The notes below the pieces were generated by a model, which saw only the letters and a program-made list of their open reading frames with translations, did no database searches and had not been told where the DNA came from. This document shows positions 60,872-64,000 of a stretch of 64,000 nucleotides of DNA, one piece after another. Each line of letters begins with the position of its first letter. The stretch's first letter is position 1. The position numbers and the translations under genes were made by a program. Location of the stretch: positions 1,488,001-1,552,000 of the forward strand of contig NZ_CP154625.1 of assembly GCF_051148895.1 (NCBI RefSeq), written 5' to 3'. This DNA comes from Terrisporobacter vanillatitrophus (lineage in GTDB: Bacteria; Bacillota; Clostridia; Peptostreptococcales; Peptostreptococcaceae).

Positions 60872-60903
60872 AAAGAGAGTTTTAGCCTAAGACTCTCTTT
60901 TTC
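60872..60903 (+). terminator. Terminator of the ywbE operon
   Basis: AAAGAGAGT and ACTCTCTTT pair around TTTAGCCTAAG with a T-run. Confidence 0.7.
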
Positions 60904-60973
60904 AGTTTAAAAAAGCAATGTATATAATTAATTTTGTGTAAATATATGAAGTTAGTAACTTTCTTAAATAAAG

Positions 60974-61002
60974 AATACTGCCTACACAAAGTAGGCAGTA
61001 TT
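60974..61002 (-). terminator. Terminator of the DUF1540 gene
   Basis: AATACTGCCTAC and GTAGGCAGTATT flank ACAAA. It lies just after the DUF1540 stop on the minus strand; TTCTTTATTT follows on that strand. Confidence 0.75.
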
Positions 61003-61010
61003 AAAATTAA

Positions 61011-61169
61011 TTATTTTTTTGCAAAACTTCCACAATCAGTTTGTTCAACTGTAGTTGCTGAACCACTGTGTTTTACAACACGAATTTTGTCTAAAGCACA
61101 ATAGTTTTCTTGATCACTGTGGTATTTACATTCTGTAACTTCACAAGCTATACTTTCATTTTTTTTCAT
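61011..61169 (-). CDS. DUF1540 small Cys-rich protein
   Basis: The 52-residue minus-strand product, MKKNESIACEVTECKYHSDQ, then ENYCALDKIRVVKHS and DCGSFAKK, has the DUF1540 cysteine spacing (C-x4-C-YH-x7-C...C-SF). Such proteins are small, probably metal-binding, and common in spore-forming Clostridia. AAAGGAGAG precedes the ATG. Confidence 0.9.
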   Translation of the reverse strand: MKKNESIACEVTECKYHSDQENYCALDKIRVVKHSGSATTVEQTDCGSFAKK

Positions 61170-61611
61170 TGTTATCTCTCCTTTGTTGTCTTATTCTTTA
61201 TGTTACGATATTATTATGTTATATTAACGCTAATTTTATTCGAGTAATTTGTAATAATATGTTTTAGGTATTAAATCATATTTAAGTCACTTTAGAACTG
61301 AATAATTTATTACACAATATTAATATATATTGTGTAATAAATATTATGGCTTCCAAGGTTAGAGTATTTAAAAAGTTTTAATATATGACTTATCTTTATT
61401 TTTATGATAGAGATAAGCAATCTATATCAGTAACAGCTCTTGAGAAAATTGTCAACGAATCAAAAATAGAATGTTATAGATGGACAAGAGTGGTTAAAAG
61501 AAGTTAAAAAATTAATGTTATAATTAGTATGTAATCAAACTATAATTTAACTCACATTTGTTATATTGTGAGAAGGAAATATAAAATCTTTATAAAATTG
61601 GGAGAGAAGAA
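61170..61611. other. Gap with inverted repeat and gene remnant
   Basis: ATTACACAATAT and ATATTGTGTAAT form a palindrome at about 61308-61340; the same TTTATTACACAATATTAAT sequence recurs at about 62892. A 34-codon remnant (61403-61507, DRDKQSISVTALEKIVNESK) lacks a start. Nothing else is seen. Confidence 0.45.
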
Positions 61612-62076
61612 ATGAAGAAAAAATATTGCATAATTTCAAACGTAGTTCTTCTTTTATGGTACTTTTTAGCCATGATAGGAGTTGACTTTGGTAATAAGTA
61701 CTTGGTTACAAGTTCATATAAAGAAGAGTGGTTTTTCATGGTGATTCCATTAGTTATATTTATCGTATTCGTTTTTAAAGAGCAGGTAGGAAAATATCTT
61801 CTTTTAATATGGAACTCTATGTGGCTTATTACTCAATTTTTAAGTCATGAATGGTATACCATATTTAGGGATGGATTTATGGGAAGCACTGAAGGGAAAA
61901 TTGAATATTTTAAAGATGCAATTAAAATTTTCACATCAGAAACAGTGTATATTCCTGATGTTTATCATATTATTCTACATATATTGATAATTATTGCTTT
62001 AACAACAACTATAATCTACAGTTTTGATAAAAAATCAAAGACTAAGAGTTATATTCCAAAGAATAAATTCAAGTAA
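61612..62076 (+). CDS. Hypothetical membrane protein
   Basis: The 154-residue protein has membrane helices at about 6-25, 40-56, 62-80 and 120-140 (VVLLLWYFLAMIGV, FFMVIPLVIFIVFVF, YLLLIWNSMWLITQF, YHIILHILIIIALTTTIIYS). GGGAGAG lies before the ATG. No family recognised. Confidence 0.75.
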   Translation: MKKKYCIISNVVLLLWYFLAMIGVDFGNKYLVTSSYKEEWFFMVIPLVIFIVFVFKEQVGKYLLLIWNSMWLITQFLSHEWYTIFRDGFMGSTEGKIEYFKDAIKIFTSETVYIPDVYHIILHILIIIALTTTIIYSFDKKSKTKSYIPKNKFK

Positions 62077-62287
62077 CAATTTTAATACTCAACTATCAAC
62101 AATGGTTTAAAACAGAGCCTAAAATAAAACATGGAATTCACATAAATTATTTATAAATTCCTTAGGACTATGATCAATGTTACAATAGTTATAGATTGTG
62201 AAATAAATTATGCAGTAATCATTTTAAAAAGCTTTCATTTAGATTATAATATATAATAAATATTATTTTTATTAAGGAGATGATTTT

Positions 62288-62461
62288 ATGACTTTAGCTG
62301 AAAAACTTGTATTAAATTTCAATGAACTTAATGAAACTGAACAAAAAGAAGTTGTAGATTTTGTAGAATTTTTAAAACATAAAAAAGAAAAAGAACTATT
62401 TAACCTTATGGATGAAGTAATTGTAGAAAATAAAATTGCCCTAGATGAGCTTTCTAAGTAA
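62288..62461 (+). CDS. Antitoxin-like protein (DUF2281 type)
   Basis: The 57-residue protein MTLAEKLVLNFNELNETEQK, EVVDFVEFLKHKKEKE, then LMDEVIVENKIALDELSK, resembles DUF2281/YefM-like antitoxins: a helical N-terminus and an acidic tail to embrace the toxin. AAGGAG precedes the ATG. It lies 13 bp before a Doc-type toxin, the usual antitoxin-first order. Confidence 0.75.
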   Translation: MTLAEKLVLNFNELNETEQKEVVDFVEFLKHKKEKELFNLMDEVIVENKIALDELSK

Positions 62462-62474
62462 GGAGAACTAAGAA

Positions 62475-62852
62475 ATGAAATGTATTACACTAACTCAATT
62501 AATAGAGTTTCATAAAAGAATAACAATCAAAACAGGTGGTAGTGATGGAATAAGGGATAAAGGTTTATTAGAAAGTGCTCTAAATAGACCATTGGCTACA
62601 TTTTCTGGAGAAGATTTATATACACCAACTGAGAAAAAAATAGCTGTAGTTACACATAGTTTGATTTGCAATCATGGTTTTATTGATGGAAATAAAAGAA
62701 TAGGTGTATCTACAATGATATTATTATCAAAAATAAATAACATTAATTTGAAATTTACACAACAAGAGTTGATAGAATTAGGAATAAGTACTGCAAAAGG
62801 TAAATATTCAGAAGAAGATATATTTAATTGGATATTAAATCATAAAGACTAA
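62475..62852 (+). CDS. doc: Doc-type toxin (Fic/Doc family)
   Basis: The 125-residue protein matches Doc: TLTQLIEFHKRI, GGSDGIRDKGLLESALNRPL, YTPTEKKIAVVTHSLICNH and the active-site HGFIDGNKRIG (HxFx[D/N]GNK). Doc phosphorylates EF-Tu and is neutralised by its partner antitoxin. AAGGAG precedes the ATG. It makes a compact two-gene unit with 62288. Confidence 0.92.
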   Translation: MKCITLTQLIEFHKRITIKTGGSDGIRDKGLLESALNRPLATFSGEDLYTPTEKKIAVVTHSLICNHGFIDGNKRIGVSTMILLSKINNINLKFTQQELIELGISTAKGKYSEEDIFNWILNHKD

Positions 62853-62886
62853 AGGAGCATTTAGAGTAAACTAGATGCTCCTTTAT
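62851..62886 (+). terminator. Terminator of the toxin-antitoxin unit
   Basis: AAAGGAGCAT/ATGCTCCTTT stem around TTAGAGTAAACTAG, identical to the terminator at 44320 except for one base. Confidence 0.85.
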
Positions 62887-63073
62887 TACGTAAAACTAAT
62901 TTATTACACAATATTAATGTATTATGAAATAAATATTATAATTATTTTATGATTTCGCGAAAACATTTGTTTTAGTGGACACTTTTTTAGTTAATGTATT
63001 TAAGACAATTTGTATTTACTTAAAAAGAAAACAGTAATTATATGGGATTATTTAAAATGGGGGATAATTTGAG

Positions 63074-63267
63074 ATGAACATGAGTTTTGAAGTGCATTAT
63101 CAAACGAGTACTTCTCAAAATCCAAAAGAGCCAAATGCATATATGCTAAAGATATAGACAGAGTATTTGCTAATGGATGGTTTTCACTTTTCTGTAATGG
63201 CGTAGGTTATGTTGATACAGGGATAAAAAGTTCATCTAGAAATCCTAAAGTTAAAGGTAATTGGTAA
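63074..63267 (+). pseudogene. Frameshifted remnant of the 56370 family
   Basis: The first frame reads MNMSFEVHYQTSTSQNPKEP; a shift continues AKDIDRVFANGWFSLFCNGV, GYVDTGIKSSSRNPK, KGNW. YQTSTSQ and the TGI...S pattern match the C-terminal end of the protein at 56370. Only the last 60 residues or so of a relative remain. Confidence 0.65.
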
Positions 63268-63292
63268 AGAATATAAAAATGTAATTTGAATA

Positions 63293-63332
63293 AAAAACTC
63301 CTACATAAATTATTTTGTCGTAGGAGTTTTTT
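63293..63332. terminator. Terminator between remnant and duplicated lipoprotein
   Basis: AAAAACTCCTAC and GTAGGAGTTTTT pair across a 15-base loop; T-runs in both directions. Confidence 0.8.
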
Positions 63333-63337
63333 ATTAT

Positions 63338-63964
63338 TTAATATTCAATCTTATTGCCGTTAGAATCATACATTTCAGTAATTGTATAAACAGATTTGTT
63401 AATTTTTTCTTTATTATCTTTTATCAATCTTTCTAGAGTTTCTTTGTCATTCTCAGAGTCTTTTAACTTTATAGTATTCTCTATAAAATCATTCATAGCA
63501 ATAATTACCTTATGTGGATGGTTACCTTCAGAAGGAACTGTGTTTACAAGATAATATGTTAAATAATAATTTTTTTCTAAATCATTTTCAAATTTGTTAT
63601 TTTTATACTCTGATTCTAAATATCGTAATGTTTGATCTTTTAAATTTTGATTTGTATTAACAAATAAATCATCTAAAACAACAAGTTTATTTATTAACTC
63701 TATCTTATCTGATGAATTCTGACTTTCTGAAGAAATGTTTTTTGCATTTTGTGCATACTTAAGAATTTGATCTAAGGATGTTATATTTAATTCTTGAATT
63801 TTCTCTTTATTTTTTATTTTATCTAGATTTTGACTATAGGCGTTATTAACACCATCAGCACTACTTAACTTAGTCAAATCAATTTCAGAAACAAAAGAAC
63901 TACATCCAACTAAAGTTAATAATAATAAGAAACATGCAATATTAATGAAACTTTTTTTTATCAA
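63338..63964 (-). CDS. Lipoprotein, near-identical duplicate of 58388
   Basis: The 208-residue product has lipobox LVGC and differs from the 58388 gene at few positions (for example DGVNNA for DDVNNA, RYLES for QYLES). The leader with AGGAGG is also conserved up to the window edge. Two copies imply recent tandem duplication of a surface lipoprotein, with the Doc unit, ywbE and tRNA lying between them. Confidence 0.88.
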   Translation of the reverse strand: MIKKSFINIACFLLLLTLVGCSSFVSEIDLTKLSSADGVNNAYSQNLDKIKNKEKIQELNITSLDQILKYAQNAKNISSESQNSSDKIELINKLVVLDDLFVNTNQNLKDQTLRYLESEYKNNKFENDLEKNYYLTYYLVNTVPSEGNHPHKVIIAMNDFIENTIKLKDSENDKETLERLIKDNKEKINKSVYTITEMYDSNGNKIEY

Positions 63965-64000
63965 TTAAGCTACCTCCTATCTAATTTATATCTAATAAAC

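Overview
The window looks like an accessory-rich stretch of chromosome from a low-G+C Gram-positive anaerobe of the Clostridia, most likely Peptostreptococcaceae (Paraclostridium, Romboutsia or Clostridioides relatives). The reasons are the strong A+T bias, AGGAGG ribosome sites, many lipoproteins, a YwbE and DUF1540 gene, a clostridial-type gdh and rbs operon, and one initiator tRNA. This is inference from gene content; there is no rRNA operon to place it.

Layout. 0-6.2 kb: a partial gene running off the left end, a broken MerR/serine-recombinase chimera, a three-gene unit built around a very Ala/Gly-rich helical membrane-active protein, a transposase remnant, and two paralogous TPR-like lipoproteins. 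6.4-11.2 kb: a GGDEF diguanylate cyclase, a WYL-domain regulator, and a following co-directional unit of unrecognised proteins (one with uracil-DNA-glycosylase-like motifs, one 400-residue protein, and two copies of a small helical protein, one broken). 11.2-22.5 kb: debris of IS256, IS21 and a mobile-element replication gene, a zinc-ribbon lipoprotein, a large McrA-like/nuclease/nitrilase fusion protein, a complete IS110 transposase with a structured non-coding end, then a cassette with a DUF6994-like protein, a NADAR protein and a metallophosphoesterase. 22.7-29 kb: gdhA, a foreign-looking moaE, a peptidoglycan-binding/DUF1906 glycoside-hydrolase-like protein and a lipoprotein. 29.6-32.9 kb: a more G+C-rich, probably transferred TetR/cupin/carboxymuconolactone-decarboxylase/hydrolase locus. 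33-44.3 kb: an iron-sulfur protein, a deleted Abi_2 abortive-infection gene that still has its leader RNA, housekeeping-like membrane and CBS proteins, a B12-binding radical SAM protein, Rpn nuclease, two related micro-membrane proteins, a GNAT and a MarR-MATE efflux pair. 44.4-50.3 kb: an intact rbsRKDACB ribose operon with promoter, operator and cre-like site. 50.5-55 kb: a frameshifted regulator, an M20 amidohydrolase, a truncated DUF3100 protein and a serine-hydroxymethyltransferase-like enzyme. 55-64 kb: small membrane and lipoprotein genes, a duplicated lipoprotein, tRNA-fMet, YwbE, DUF1540 and a Doc-type toxin-antitoxin pair.

Two themes run through the window. First, a family of about 75-bp repeats made of consecutive palindromes sits between unrelated gene blocks (11.4, 12.5, 22.4, 24.3, 25.0, 28.9, 29.6, 33.1 and 38.0 kb), often exactly where a gene is truncated or base composition changes. 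Second, 7-35 kb has the look of a defence island. The best candidates for an undescribed system are the nuclease-nitrilase fusion at 12.8-15.1 kb, the WYL-headed unit at 7.3-11.2 kb, and the Ala/Gly-rich three-gene unit at 1.6-3.7 kb.
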